This document shows positions 19,218 through 28,147 of a stretch of 64,000 nt of DNA, piece by piece. Origin of the DNA: Nannocystis sp. (GTDB lineage: Bacteria > Myxococcota_A > Polyangia > Nannocystales > Nannocystaceae); contig JADJRG010000025.1 in the NCBI GenBank assembly GCA_016712315.1, positions 11,600 to 75,599 on the forward strand. The letters are read 5' to 3'. The notes below the pieces were generated by a model that was given only the letters and a program-made list of their open reading frames with translations, was not told where the DNA came from and ran no database searches. The number at the start of each line of letters is the position of its first letter. Within the stretch, counting starts at the first letter, position 1. The translations under genes were made by a program, and so were the position numbers.

Positions 19218-20603
19218 CTACTGGAGCTGGTCGCGCAGCTTGCTCAGCGTGCGCTCTAGACGCTTGCGGACGGCGGCAGCGCTGAGCGGAGGGCTCAAGG
19301 CGCGGCCGATCTCGCCGGCGTCATAGCCTTCTGTGGAGGCGAGGATGATCGTGCGGTCGGTCGGGTCGAGCGAGCAGAGCGCGCGGTTCAACGCGAGGGC
19401 CATGAACACGTCTACGGAGGGCTCATCGTCCACAAAGTGCCCACGCTCGAGATCGATCGCGCAGGCGTCCGCGAAGCTCTGACGTCGCCAGGCGTTCTTG
19501 CGGCGCTGCTGGGTGAGCCAACGAAAGCGCCTCCGGAGGTCGTTGTAGGGCTCTTTGGCGTGACCGAGGCAGACCTCGAGAAGGGCCTCTTGCACGATCT
19601 GCGCGGCGAGGTCGCGATCGGTACCGCGGTCGGCGAAGTAGTCGATGGTCTCGTCGCGGCTGCTCTTGCCGGTCGGATCTTTGTGGAGGGTCTTGATGCA
19701 CTCGTCGAAGCGGTTTTTGCTGCCCGCGCCGGTCCAAGCGAGCCCCGGCCCCGGTTGTCCGAGGAAGGGGTGGTCGTTCGGGATAACCTCGGCGAGTTCG
19801 GTGTAGATCGCCAGGGAGCCGTCGATGGGGCCCGCGTGTACTGCCTCCTCAAGCTCGCTAGGAAGGAGCGAGGCGGCCTGAGATGCTGAGGAGGTCGACC
19901 GAGCGTCATGGTCGGCGGCCACGCAGACCAGCGGCAGCAAGGAGGCGAAGGAGAGCGTGAGGGTGCCGAGCGCTCCCGCACCGAAGCTCGAGCGTCGGCC
20001 GAGCCTCCACACCCAGCGGCAGAGCCGCCACGAGGAGGCGAGCAGCGGCAGGGGCAGGACAAAATAGACGAAGCCGAGGCAGCAGAGGAGGAGCGTGGTG
20101 GTGAGGATGTCGGGGACGTCGCTGCCCCGGAGATCCGCACGCACCAAGAGGAGCGTCGGCACGAAGAGGAAGAGGAGCCCGGCGGAGGGGCGGGTGAGGA
20201 GCTGGGTGAGCAGGCCGGGCTCGCGCTGGCCGCCGCGCACGATCGCCCGAAGCTCGAGCAACACCATGAGCACCGTGAAGACCACGGCCAACCAAAAGGC
20301 TCCGCCGTAGGTGGTCGGCTCGAGGCCGCGGGTGCGCTCCAGCGCCTCCGCGACGCCGATGCTGCCGAAAAAGGCCCCCGCGACCCAGATGAGCAGGACC
20401 AGCGGCAGCGCGAAGAGCAGGAGGAAGAGCAAGATCCCGAGGATCAGGAAGGCGCGCTGCCCGCCCGACGCTCCCGAGGGCTCGGTATGCGGCGGCTCGC
20501 TGGGCGGCGGCTCAGCCGGCGGGGACGGTGGCCGGGGCGGGGACGGATCCGCCGAAGGCATGGCCCACGGCGAAGGAGCGCTCGGGGGTGGGGGCGCGGC
20601 CAT
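19218..20603 (-). CDS. Membrane-anchored ECF sigma-like protein
   Basis: A 461-residue fusion. After a Pro-rich cytosolic start come five hydrophobic helices (residues about 50-235: AFLILGILLFLLLFALPLVL, AFWLAVVFTVLMVLLEL, LLFLFVPTLLLVRA, TTTLLLCCLGFVYFVLPLPL, LTLSFASLLPLVCVAA). A soluble domain then reads like an ECF sigma factor: region 2 (AAQIVQEALLEVCLGHAKEP, NDLRRRFRWL) and region 4 (LDPTDRTIILASTEGYDAGE, then AAAVRKRLERTLSKLRDQL). Its stop is 72 bases before the viperin start on the same strand, so it may regulate that gene. It is divergent from the AAA gene at 20686 with only 82 bases between them. Confidence 0.65.
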   Translation of the reverse strand: MAAPPPPSAPSPWAMPSADPSPPRPPSPPAEPPPSEPPHTEPSGASGGQRAFLILGILLFLLLFALPLVLLIWVAGAFFGSIGVAEALERTRGLEPTTYGGAFWLAVVFTVLMVLLELRAIVRGGQREPGLLTQLLTRPSAGLLFLFVPTLLLVRADLRGSDVPDILTTTLLLCCLGFVYFVLPLPLLASSWRLCRWVWRLGRRSSFGAGALGTLTLSFASLLPLVCVAADHDARSTSSASQAASLLPSELEEAVHAGPIDGSLAIYTELAEVIPNDHPFLGQPGPGLAWTGAGSKNRFDECIKTLHKDPTGKSSRDETIDYFADRGTDRDLAAQIVQEALLEVCLGHAKEPYNDLRRRFRWLTQQRRKNAWRRQSFADACAIDLERGHFVDDEPSVDVFMALALNRALCSLDPTDRTIILASTEGYDAGEIGRALSPPLSAAAVRKRLERTLSKLRDQLQ

Positions 20604-20685
20604 GGGCGAGCGAGCCTACCGGAGCTGGGTCTGGTTGTCATGGCGAGCTCGGCGAGTTTTGTCGGCCTGGTGGTATAAGCCCCCT

Positions 20686-22080
20686 ATGTCTGCGCCTGTC
20701 CCCGACTTTGCCCCCTTTTGGGAGGAGGTCGAGTCCATCTTCGATCCTGAGCAGCCCGTCCGCGAGCCGCAGCTCTTCGCCGAGCGCGACCGCAAATACG
20801 CGCCGATCGTCGCGATCGAGCGCCACCTCCGCGCCAACACCCGCGTCCGCACCAAATTCATCCTCACCGGCACCCCTGGCAACGGCAAGACCTCCGAGCT
20901 GCTCCACTGCGCCGCGCGGCTCGCTCGCACCCGCATGGTCGTGCACACCGACATCTGGGAGCACCTCGTCGCCACCGTCGGCAACCCAGGCGCGATCAAC
21001 CTCCTCGAGCCCTGGGAGATGCTCGGCCTGATCGGCCTCGCCATCTTCCGCGCCGGCAACGACTGCTTCGGCCACAAGTGGGAGCCCCGCGAGATCAAGG
21101 CGCTCGAAAGCGCCCTCAAGAAGCTGCGCGGCGGCGAGAACGAGGGCTCCCCCGAGCTCGATCTGGTCACCCTCGCCCGCGGCATCGCGGTCGCCGCGGG
21201 TGGCGTCGTCGGCGGCAAGCTCGGCCCGATCGGAGCCTCTCTCGGCGCGCAGGCCGTCACCGCGCTTGTCAAAGCCGCCGCCGACGCGACGGAGTGGAAG
21301 TGGCGCCTCGGCCGCGGCGGCGCCGCTCCCCACAGCGACCAAGACAGCGAAGTCCAGGCCCTGCTCAACGCCGTCAATCGCCTCGTGATGTCCTTGCGCG
21401 ACGCTTACGGGCGCCCCTTGCTCCTCATCCTCGACGGCATCGACCGCGTCACCGACCCAGACCGCCTGCGCGCCCTCTTCGTCGATAGCAACCTGCTGAG
21501 CCGCCTCGTTTGCGACGCCATCGTCACCGCTGCCCTCCTGCCGATGCGCCGCGAGGGTCAGGTCATCGTCGGCTTTGAGTGCACCGACTTCAGCAACATC
21601 CCCGTCCTCGACCAAAAAGATCCCACCCGACCCGGCCCGGGCATCGCCTACTTCCACGACCTGCTCGGCCGCCGTATCGACCAGGTCCGCGCCAACCTCG
21701 CCGAAAAGGGCCTCAAGTCGCCCTCCGACCCATTCCCTGCCGCCATCGTCGATCGCCTCGCATACCTCTCTGGCGGGATCTCCCGCGACTTTGTCCGCCT
21801 GATCCGCCTCACCGCCGTCGAGGCCATCGACGCTAAGGCCGAAACCATCAACGAAGATCTGATCGCCCCGGCGATCCGCGACGAGCGCAAGCGACGCGAG
21901 CACCTCATGAACAGCGAGGAGATCGCTGTCCTCCGCCGGGTCATGAAGGATCGACGCCTACCAGGCGACCCGATCGCCCTCGATCTGCTCCGGCAAAAGC
22001 GCCTCGTTCCCTATCCGAACGACTCCACATGGTACTACCCGCACCCCCTGCTGACCTTGGGCATCCTGCGCCGTGGTTGA
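20686..22080 (+). CDS. AAA/STAND-type ATPase, partner of the TPR gene
   Basis: A 464-residue ATPase. The Walker A motif (FILTGTPGNGKTSELL) lies near residue 60, and Walker B (RPLLLILDGIDRV) near 240. A sensor-like segment (FECTDFSNIP) and a helical lid follow (LSGGISRDFVRLIRLTAVEA). The C-terminal region looks like a winged helix. A Gly/Ala-rich hydrophobic stretch near residues 165-190 (GIAVAAGGVVGGKLGPIGAS) could insert into a membrane. The ATG at 20686 is chosen because the earlier in-frame ATG lies within the sequence divergent from 20603. It overlaps the TPR gene by 52 bases. The pair mirrors 26766/28148. Confidence 0.7.
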   Translation: MSAPVPDFAPFWEEVESIFDPEQPVREPQLFAERDRKYAPIVAIERHLRANTRVRTKFILTGTPGNGKTSELLHCAARLARTRMVVHTDIWEHLVATVGNPGAINLLEPWEMLGLIGLAIFRAGNDCFGHKWEPREIKALESALKKLRGGENEGSPELDLVTLARGIAVAAGGVVGGKLGPIGASLGAQAVTALVKAAADATEWKWRLGRGGAAPHSDQDSEVQALLNAVNRLVMSLRDAYGRPLLLILDGIDRVTDPDRLRALFVDSNLLSRLVCDAIVTAALLPMRREGQVIVGFECTDFSNIPVLDQKDPTRPGPGIAYFHDLLGRRIDQVRANLAEKGLKSPSDPFPAAIVDRLAYLSGGISRDFVRLIRLTAVEAIDAKAETINEDLIAPAIRDERKRREHLMNSEEIAVLRRVMKDRRLPGDPIALDLLRQKRLVPYPNDSTWYYPHPLLTLGILRRG

Positions 22081-24998
22081 GCTCGACCGCGCGGCAGCTC
22101 GCCCGAGCACGCCAGGGCCTGCTCATCCTCGCGCGCGGCGCCACCCCGATCCAGCTCGGTCCGGTGATCCGCACCCTCGTACCTGAGCCCCCCTGGCAGG
22201 TCGCCCCCCATCTCCACGTATGCCTGGATCCGCCGCAGCTCGCCGCCCTGCCCGCGGGCGCGCACGTCCTACTCCGTGTACGCACCCCAGAAGACGCCGT
22301 TTGGCTCAACATCAACCGTCCGCTCCTCGCCATCCGCGAGCTCCGGGTCCTGCTCTGGGCCGACGCCGCCGCTACCGACCATCTACTCCGCGACGCCGTC
22401 GACTTCAGCGACTGGATCACCCGGATCATCGACGTGCCGCCCGCCGTCGCCCCTCCCTTCGCCCTGCAAGGTCTACGGGCCGCCCTCGACGCCCAGGCGC
22501 CGATCGTCTGGCGTGGCCCCAGCCTGCTCGAAGCCCTCGCCCACATCGCACCCGAGCGCCCGCTCCTCGAGCTCGACGGCCGCGACGCCTACCGCAGCCT
22601 GGTCCGCGACCTCACCCGTCCTGGCCTCCCCCTGGTCACCCACCTCGCGAGCGCCCACAACCTCACCCGCTGGGCCTTCGCCCTGGCCCAAGCCGGCCGC
22701 AGCGGCTCGTGGATCGCCCGCGACCCAGAACTCCCGCTCGCTGGCCTCTGCTCCCTGCACGCCCAGCAGAGCGACTGGGACGAAGCGACGGCCGCCCTCA
22801 CCGCTGCCGGCTGGCCCCATGCGGCCCTGCTCGCCGCGTGGCTCGATCTCGAACCTGAACGGATCGAAGCCGCCAAGGGTCGCTCTGAGCCTGATCTGCG
22901 GATCCGCCCCGTCCCGTTCTCCCAACACACGACGAGTATTCAAACAAACCTCGACCTCACCCACACGGACGCCGTCCTCCTCGAAGAGCTCGCCCACCTC
23001 GGCGACACCACCCCCTCCGCCGAGCTCATCGCCCGCCTCGCCGAACGCGAGCACATCGAAGTCGCGATGGAGCTCGCCCTCACCCGCTGGCAGCGCGGCG
23101 AGCGGACCGGCTGCGATGACCTCACCACCTGGCTGCTCGCCTACGGCCGCTCTGCCGAAGCCGCCGAGCTCGCAGGGGCCCAAGTCAGCGCCCACGAGCG
23201 CCACCTCCACGACGACCCCACCGACGCCGGAGTGCAGCGCGATCTCTCCGTCTCCCTCGATAGGCTCGGCTCCGTCGAGGTACAGGCCGGCAACCTCGCC
23301 CGCGCCCGCGAGATCTTCGCCCGCTCCCTCGAAATCCGGGAGGAGTTGGTGAAGGCCGACCCTCACTCCGCCCAGTCCCAGCGCGACCTCTCCGTCTCGT
23401 TGAACAAGCTCGGCGACGTCGAGGTGCAGGCCGGCAACCTCGCCCGCGCCCGCGAGCTCTTCGCCCGCGACCTGGCCATCGCGGAGGAGTTGGCGAAGGC
23501 CGAGCCTCACTCGGCCCAGGCCCAGCGCGACCTCTCCATCTCCTTGAACACGCTAGGCGACGTCGAGGTGCAGGCCGGCAACCTCGCGCGCGCCCGCGAG
23601 ATCTTCGCACCCGCCCTCAAGGTCGCGGAGGAGTTGGCGAAGGCCGACCCTCACTCCGTCCAGGCCCAGCGCAACCTCGCCGTCTCCCTCGATAGGCTCG
23701 GCGACGTCGAGATGCAGGCCGGCAACCTCGCACGCGCCCGCGAGCTCTTCGCTCTCGCCCTCAAGGTCGCGGAGGAGTTGGCGAAGGCCGACCCTCACTC
23801 CGCCCGCGCCCAGCGCGACCTCTCCGGCTCCCTCGATAGGTTCGGCGACGTCGAGGTGCAGGCCGGCAACCTCGCGCGCGCCCGCGAGCTCTTCGCCCGC
23901 TCCCTCGAAATCCGGGAGGAGTTGGCGAAGGCCGACCCTCACTCCGCCCAGGCGCAGCGCGACCTCTCCATTTCCTTGAACACACTAGGCGACGTCGAGG
24001 TGCAGGCCGGTAACCTCGCACGCGCCCGCGAGCTCTTCGCTCGCTGCTCCGGTATCCTCGATGAACTGGCGAAGGCCGACCCTCACTCCGATCGGGCCCA
24101 GCGCGACCTCTCCGTCTCCTTGAGCATGTTCGGCTCCGTCGAGGTGCAGGCCGGCAACCTCGCTCGCGCCCTCGAGCTCTTCGCTCGCGCCCTCAAGGTC
24201 GCGGAGGAGTTAGCGAAGACCGACCCTCACTCCGCCCAGGCCCAGCGCGACCTCTCCGTTTCGTTGAACAAGCTCGGCGACGTCGAGGTGCAAGCCGGCA
24301 ACCTCGCGCGCGCCCGCGAGCTCTTCGCCCGCGCCCTCAAGGTCGCGGAGGCGTTGGCGAAGGCCGACCCTCACTCCGCCCAGGCCCAGCGCGACCTCTC
24401 CGCCTCCTTGAACAGGCTAGGCGACGTCGAGGGCCAGGCCGGTAACCTCGCCCACGCGCGCGAGCTCTTCGCCCGCTGCTCTGACATCCTTGAGGCGTTG
24501 GCGAAGGCCGACCCCGACCCTCTCTCTGCCCAGGCCCAGCGCGACCTCTCCGTCTCCTTGAACAACCTCGGGTCCGTCGAGGTGCAGGCCGGCAACCTCG
24601 CGCGCGCTCGGGACCTCCTCGCCCGCGCCCTCGAAATCCGAGAGGAGTTGGCGAAGGCCGACCCTCACTCCGCCCAGGCCCAGCGCGACCTCGCGACCTC
24701 CTGCGAGCGAATGGCCGATCTCGAAGCTCCCGCGGCGCTACGCTGGCTCACCCGCGCCGTAGAGATCCGCTCCGCCTGCCAGACTCAGGACCCGACGAAC
24801 GCCCTCGTCGCTCGTGAGTTCGCGGTCGCCCTCCTCCAACTCAGCAACGCCCAACTCTCCGCTGGTGACCGCTCCTCCGCCCTCGAACCTCGCCGCAAGG
24901 CCGCCTCCATCTTTGCCGCGCTACGCCGCGCCAACGCCCTCGAGGCTCGCTTCATCCCCTTCGCCGACCAACTCGCCGCAGCGTTCCCCGACGCCTGA
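22029..24998 (+). CDS. TPR-repeat protein with adaptor-like N-terminus, partner of the AAA ATPase
   Basis: A 989-residue protein. Residues 1-150 form an alpha/beta domain (QLARARQGLLILARGATPIQ; RPLLAIRELRVLLWADAAAT). It resembles the N-terminus of the 28148 protein, including an N-x-x-R-x-x-L helix followed by a hydrophobic strand and a WITRIIDVP-type strand. Residues 150-390 are unassigned. From about residue 420, ten nearly identical 48-residue repeats follow (unit AGNLARARELFARALKVAEE, LAKADPHSAQAQRDLSVSLN, KLGDVEVQ), typical of TPRs. Overlap with the upstream AAA gene implies coupling; a TTG at 22077 is an alternative start. No catalytic domain is seen, so it may be a sensor or scaffold. 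Confidence 0.7.
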   Translation: MVLPAPPADLGHPAPWLSSTARQLARARQGLLILARGATPIQLGPVIRTLVPEPPWQVAPHLHVCLDPPQLAALPAGAHVLLRVRTPEDAVWLNINRPLLAIRELRVLLWADAAATDHLLRDAVDFSDWITRIIDVPPAVAPPFALQGLRAALDAQAPIVWRGPSLLEALAHIAPERPLLELDGRDAYRSLVRDLTRPGLPLVTHLASAHNLTRWAFALAQAGRSGSWIARDPELPLAGLCSLHAQQSDWDEATAALTAAGWPHAALLAAWLDLEPERIEAAKGRSEPDLRIRPVPFSQHTTSIQTNLDLTHTDAVLLEELAHLGDTTPSAELIARLAEREHIEVAMELALTRWQRGERTGCDDLTTWLLAYGRSAEAAELAGAQVSAHERHLHDDPTDAGVQRDLSVSLDRLGSVEVQAGNLARAREIFARSLEIREELVKADPHSAQSQRDLSVSLNKLGDVEVQAGNLARARELFARDLAIAEELAKAEPHSAQAQRDLSISLNTLGDVEVQAGNLARAREIFAPALKVAEELAKADPHSVQAQRNLAVSLDRLGDVEMQAGNLARARELFALALKVAEELAKADPHSARAQRDLSGSLDRFGDVEVQAGNLARARELFARSLEIREELAKADPHSAQAQRDLSISLNTLGDVEVQAGNLARARELFARCSGILDELAKADPHSDRAQRDLSVSLSMFGSVEVQAGNLARALELFARALKVAEELAKTDPHSAQAQRDLSVSLNKLGDVEVQAGNLARARELFARALKVAEALAKADPHSAQAQRDLSASLNRLGDVEGQAGNLAHARELFARCSDILEALAKADPDPLSAQAQRDLSVSLNNLGSVEVQAGNLARARDLLARALEIREELAKADPHSAQAQRDLATSCERMADLEAPAALRWLTRAVEIRSACQTQDPTNALVAREFAVALLQLSNAQLSAGDRSSALEPRRKAASIFAALRRANALEARFIPFADQLAAAFPDA
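23286..24731 (+). repeat. Ten in-frame 144-bp tandem repeats encoding TPRs
   Basis: Each unit begins GCCGGCAACCTCGCxCGCGC and encodes 48 residues. One unit is 150 bp because of an extra Asp-Pro. The copies differ by only a few bases each, so unequal recombination could change the repeat number. Confidence 0.85.
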
Positions 24999-25185
24999 TC
25001 AGGCGCCTGGGCGGGCTGATGCTCGCGACGCGCCTCCTTCACGCTGGCTACGCGCATCTAGAAGCCTGCGCCGGCGCTGGCGTTGATGCGATCTGAGCCT
25101 CCCGGAGTGCTGACCGCCGGTGAACATGCCCGGAAGCGAGCGCTCCTTCGCGCGGGGAGGGGCGGAATCAAACAAATTTCATAAC

Positions 25186-25214
25186 TTGACAATGCCGGCC
25201 GGCCTACATGATTT
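25186..25214 (+). promoter_or_regulatory. Candidate sigma-70-type promoter in an AT-rich patch
   Basis: A perfect TTGACA at 25186-25191 is followed, after 17 bases, by a weak TGATTT at 25209. The patch (25,165-25,225) is unusually AT-rich for this window. It has a repeated TTTCATAACT element on both sides of a GCCGGCCGGC palindrome, which could be an operator. It lies just before the ATG at 25224. The remaining 24999-25160 shows nothing. Confidence 0.4.
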
Positions 25215-25223
25215 TCATAACTA

Positions 25224-25478
25224 ATGATCAGCCCCGCCCGCATCCTCATCCTCACCACCAGCCGTGGTCAGCTCCGGCTCCGGCTCCCCGCCGCCTGCGT
25301 CGCCATCGAGGACGACCCCAGGGACTCGCGGGTCATTCGGGCGGAGACGCGCCTGCGAGAGCCCGATGGCGGAGAGTCGGTCGAGGTCGCGCTCTTCCCG
25401 GCCGCTGATGACTTCCTGTGGCAGCTCATCGGTTGGCTGCGTCGACGGGACGCCGCGTGTGTACGGAGGGGCGCGTGA
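25224..25478 (+). CDS. Small protein coupled to the Ser/Thr kinase
   Basis: An 84-residue protein of unknown family (ILILTTSRGQLRLRLPAACV; DDFLWQLIGWLRRR). Its TGA overlaps the ATG of the kinase by one base (TGATG at 25476-25480), so the two are translationally coupled. The pattern of short beta strands and one amphipathic helix could be a small adaptor or inhibitor domain for the kinase; this is only inference. Confidence 0.55.
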   Translation: MISPARILILTTSRGQLRLRLPAACVAIEDDPRDSRVIRAETRLREPDGGESVEVALFPAADDFLWQLIGWLRRRDAACVRRGA

Positions 25479-26593
25479 TGGCCGACGCGATCGCCCTGCA
25501 CCCGCGCGGCCCTGACCTGCGCGGCCGCACGCTGTACGGCCGCTTCCGCCTCGACGGCCTCATCGCCCCCGGCGGCATGGCTGATCTCTACGAGGCGCTC
25601 GATCTCCGCCTGCGCCGTCGGGTCGCGATCAAGGCGCTGCACCCCGAGCACGGCCGCCAGCCCGAGCAACGCCGCAGGTTTTTACAAGAAGCCGTCATCG
25701 GCGCTCGGGTCGATCACCCGCACGTCATCCCGATCTTCGATCACGCTGAAGAGCCGGCGGCGCCGGGCGGTGAGCCGGTGCTTTTTTTGGTGATGCCCAT
25801 GCTCCACGGGATCACCCTGCGCCAGCGGATCCTCGAGGGCGTGATCCCGATCGCCGACGCCCTGCACCTCATGATCCAGCTCCTCGACGGCCTCGCGGCG
25901 ATCCACAAGCTCGGCGCCGTGCATCGCGATCTCAAGCCAGAAAACTGTCTCATCGTACAGCGTCACGGCCGCGATCACCTCGTGCTCTTGGATCTCGGCC
26001 TGGCGAAGGTCCACACCGGCCCCTTGCTCTCGCTCGCCCCCTCGTCGGCGCCCGGCGCCCTGATCGGCACCCTCGGCTACATCTCACCCGAACAAGCGCG
26101 ACAAGAGCCGATCACCCACGCGGTGGACATCTACGCGGTGGGCGTGATCCTCTTCGAGCTGCTCGCCCGTAGCGTGCCCTTCCCCGGCGCGAACACGCTC
26201 GAGGTCCTCAGCGCGCACGCCGGAAAGGTGGCGCCCGCGGTGCGAGAGAAGGCACCAACTCGTGGGATCTCCGACAATCTCGAGGCGTTGATCGCGAGCG
26301 CGCTCGAAAAGGATCCTGCCCGGCGCCCCCCGGACGCGGAGTCGTTCCGGAGGCTGCTCGCGGCCGAGCTCGCGACGAGCGACACGGCCGCCGCTGACGG
26401 AGTAGGCGGATGCTGTCTTAAGGGACATGATGGCGTCGACGAGGCGAAGGCGGCCCTCGCGGCGTGGCATGACGTTGATGACGCCCAGGCGCGCGCACTC
26501 GCGGTGCGCGCGTCCTCAAAAAATCCTGCGTGGCGGCCGCTGGCGTATTTGATCGAGTGCGCCGCTGAGCAGACGCCAATGCCGACGCCCTGA
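25478..26593 (+). CDS. Ser/Thr protein kinase with a conserved C-terminal CCLKGH tail
   Basis: A 371-residue Hanks-type kinase. Motifs: glycine loop GLIAPGGMADLYEA, RRVAIKALHPEHG (catalytic Lys), VHRDLKPENCL, LLDLGLAKV (DLG instead of DFG), GTLGYISPEQA and DIYAVGVILFELL. After the kinase domain (to about residue 300) a tail of about 60 residues contains GGCCLKGHDGVDEAKAALAA and WHDVDDAQARALA. The same tail is found alone at 15764-15951, and matching kinase N-terminal debris is at 47106. No membrane helix is present, so it should be cytosolic. It sits between two AAA/partner pairs and may phosphorylate them; that is inferred from position only. Confidence 0.85.
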   Translation: MADAIALHPRGPDLRGRTLYGRFRLDGLIAPGGMADLYEALDLRLRRRVAIKALHPEHGRQPEQRRRFLQEAVIGARVDHPHVIPIFDHAEEPAAPGGEPVLFLVMPMLHGITLRQRILEGVIPIADALHLMIQLLDGLAAIHKLGAVHRDLKPENCLIVQRHGRDHLVLLDLGLAKVHTGPLLSLAPSSAPGALIGTLGYISPEQARQEPITHAVDIYAVGVILFELLARSVPFPGANTLEVLSAHAGKVAPAVREKAPTRGISDNLEALIASALEKDPARRPPDAESFRRLLAAELATSDTAAADGVGGCCLKGHDGVDEAKAALAAWHDVDDAQARALAVRASSKNPAWRPLAYLIECAAEQTPMPTP

Positions 26594-26765
26594 TCCCCTG
26601 GGGTGCCAGCTCGCCGCCCTCGTCCACGACGCCCGCCGCGCCCAGATCGACGAGCGCCAGTCCTTCCTCCCCCCCGCCGAGGGACCTACGAGTCGCCGGC
26701 CCCACCGACGCAGGCGTGCGGGAGCGCACCGCGGTATCCCCTCTGGTAGAGTCTCGGTCGCCAGC

Positions 26766-28142
26766 ATGAACGCCAGCGACGAAGACTTCCTCCGCGCCTT
26801 CACCAACGCGATCCGCGAAGGAGCCCTCTCGCCCTCGGATCCGCGCTACGTCGACGTCTTCGCCCGCAGCGACGACGCCGAGGACGACCCCGTCCAGCTC
26901 ATCGCCCGAAGGATCCGCTTCTCGAACAACGGCGCGAGCGTCCAGCTCTTCTCCGGCTACATCGGCACCGGCAAGAGCACCCAGCTCCTCCGCCTCAAGC
27001 ACGATCTCGAGGCCAGCGGCAACTTCGTCATCCTCCTCGACATCGAGGACTACCTCAACACCAGCACCCCCGTCGACATCAGCGACTTCTTGATCAGCCT
27101 CGCTGGCGCCCTCGGCGATCACCTCGAGCGCGCGGATGTCGCCGCTCCGCGCAGCTTCTGGTCGCGCACCGTCGACCTCCTCAAGGAGCGCCGCATCAAC
27201 GTCCCCGAGCTATCGGTCGCCCCGAAGAGCACCGCCAAGGCCGCGACCCAAGGAGGTGAGCTTGCAGCCTCGCTCGGCGTCGGCCTCAAGCTCAACATCA
27301 AGCGGGACCCTGGCTTCCGCACGCTCATCCAGAAGGCCATGGCCGGACACCTCGCGTCGCTCGTCGGCCAAGCCAACGACTACTTCACCGAGTGCGTCCA
27401 GGCGATCCGCGCCCACACCCAGGATCCCGGCAAGCAGGTCGTGCTCCTCGTCGACTCGATCGAGCACATCCGCGGCACCTTCAGCAACGCCGCCGACGTC
27501 CAGGACTCGATCGAGCACCTCTTCGCCGTCCAGTCCGAGAAGCTCCGGATCGCCTCGATCCACGTCATCTATACCATCCACCCCTACCTCCGCTTCCGCC
27601 TCCCGACCCTCACCACGAGCTTCGACTCGAACATCTACACCCTGCCGATGATCAAGGTCCGCGACCGCAGCGGCGCCGCGTATCCGCCGGGGATTCAGCT
27701 GATCCGCGAGATCGTCAGCGCGCGCGGCGACTGGACCCGACTCCTCGGCCACGACAGCGCCAACCTCGACCGGATCATCCAGCTCAGCGGCGGCTACCTG
27801 CGGGACCTCTTCGGGATCCTCCGCGACATCATCCTTCGGGCCAAGATGCTCCCCGTCCGCGCGCCCGTCGTCGACAAGGCGATCGCCCAGCGCCGCGGCG
27901 AGTACCTGCCGATCCCCGACGACGACGCCCTCTGGCTCGACGCGATCGCCACGCATCATGGACCCGCCCTCCCGACCCGCGCTCACCTGCAGCACTTCGC
28001 CGACCTCATCGAGCAGTCGCGCGTCTTCTGCTACCAGAACGGCGAGGAGTGGTTCGACGTCCACCCGCTGATCCGCGAGCACGTCCGCGAGCAAGCCGAC
28101 CGGATCCGCAAGACCGCCCCTCCCGCCGCGCCGAGGTCGTGA
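26766..28142 (+). CDS. AAA/STAND-type ATPase, partner of the 1,998-residue DGR target
   Basis: A 458-residue ATPase. Walker A is LFSGYIGTGKSTQLL near residue 60, a strand FVILLDIEDYL follows, and Walker B is KQVVLLVDSIEHI near residue 225. Then come an arginine-finger-like segment (VIYTIHPYLRFR), a helical lid (IIQLSGGYLRDLFGILRDII) and a C-terminal winged-helix-like end (VFCYQNGEEWFDVHPLIREH). Unlike the AAA gene at 20686, Walker A has GxGKST. It ends five bases before the ATG of the giant effector gene, so the two form an operon. The likely role is regulated assembly or control of that partner; this is inferred. Confidence 0.75.
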   Translation: MNASDEDFLRAFTNAIREGALSPSDPRYVDVFARSDDAEDDPVQLIARRIRFSNNGASVQLFSGYIGTGKSTQLLRLKHDLEASGNFVILLDIEDYLNTSTPVDISDFLISLAGALGDHLERADVAAPRSFWSRTVDLLKERRINVPELSVAPKSTAKAATQGGELAASLGVGLKLNIKRDPGFRTLIQKAMAGHLASLVGQANDYFTECVQAIRAHTQDPGKQVVLLVDSIEHIRGTFSNAADVQDSIEHLFAVQSEKLRIASIHVIYTIHPYLRFRLPTLTTSFDSNIYTLPMIKVRDRSGAAYPPGIQLIREIVSARGDWTRLLGHDSANLDRIIQLSGGYLRDLFGILRDIILRAKMLPVRAPVVDKAIAQRRGEYLPIPDDDALWLDAIATHHGPALPTRAHLQHFADLIEQSRVFCYQNGEEWFDVHPLIREHVREQADRIRKTAPPAAPRS

Positions 28143-28147
28143 TCCCG

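Noticed and set aside
23286..24731. Repeat array as CRISPR or mobile element
   Set aside because: The 144-bp units are in frame, encode TPR motifs and have no spacers.
27392..28147. A 252-codon upstream extension of the giant gene
   Set aside because: It lies in another frame of the AAA gene, is Arg/Pro-rich as expected of a shadow frame, and a well-placed ATG exists at 28148 right after the AAA stop.
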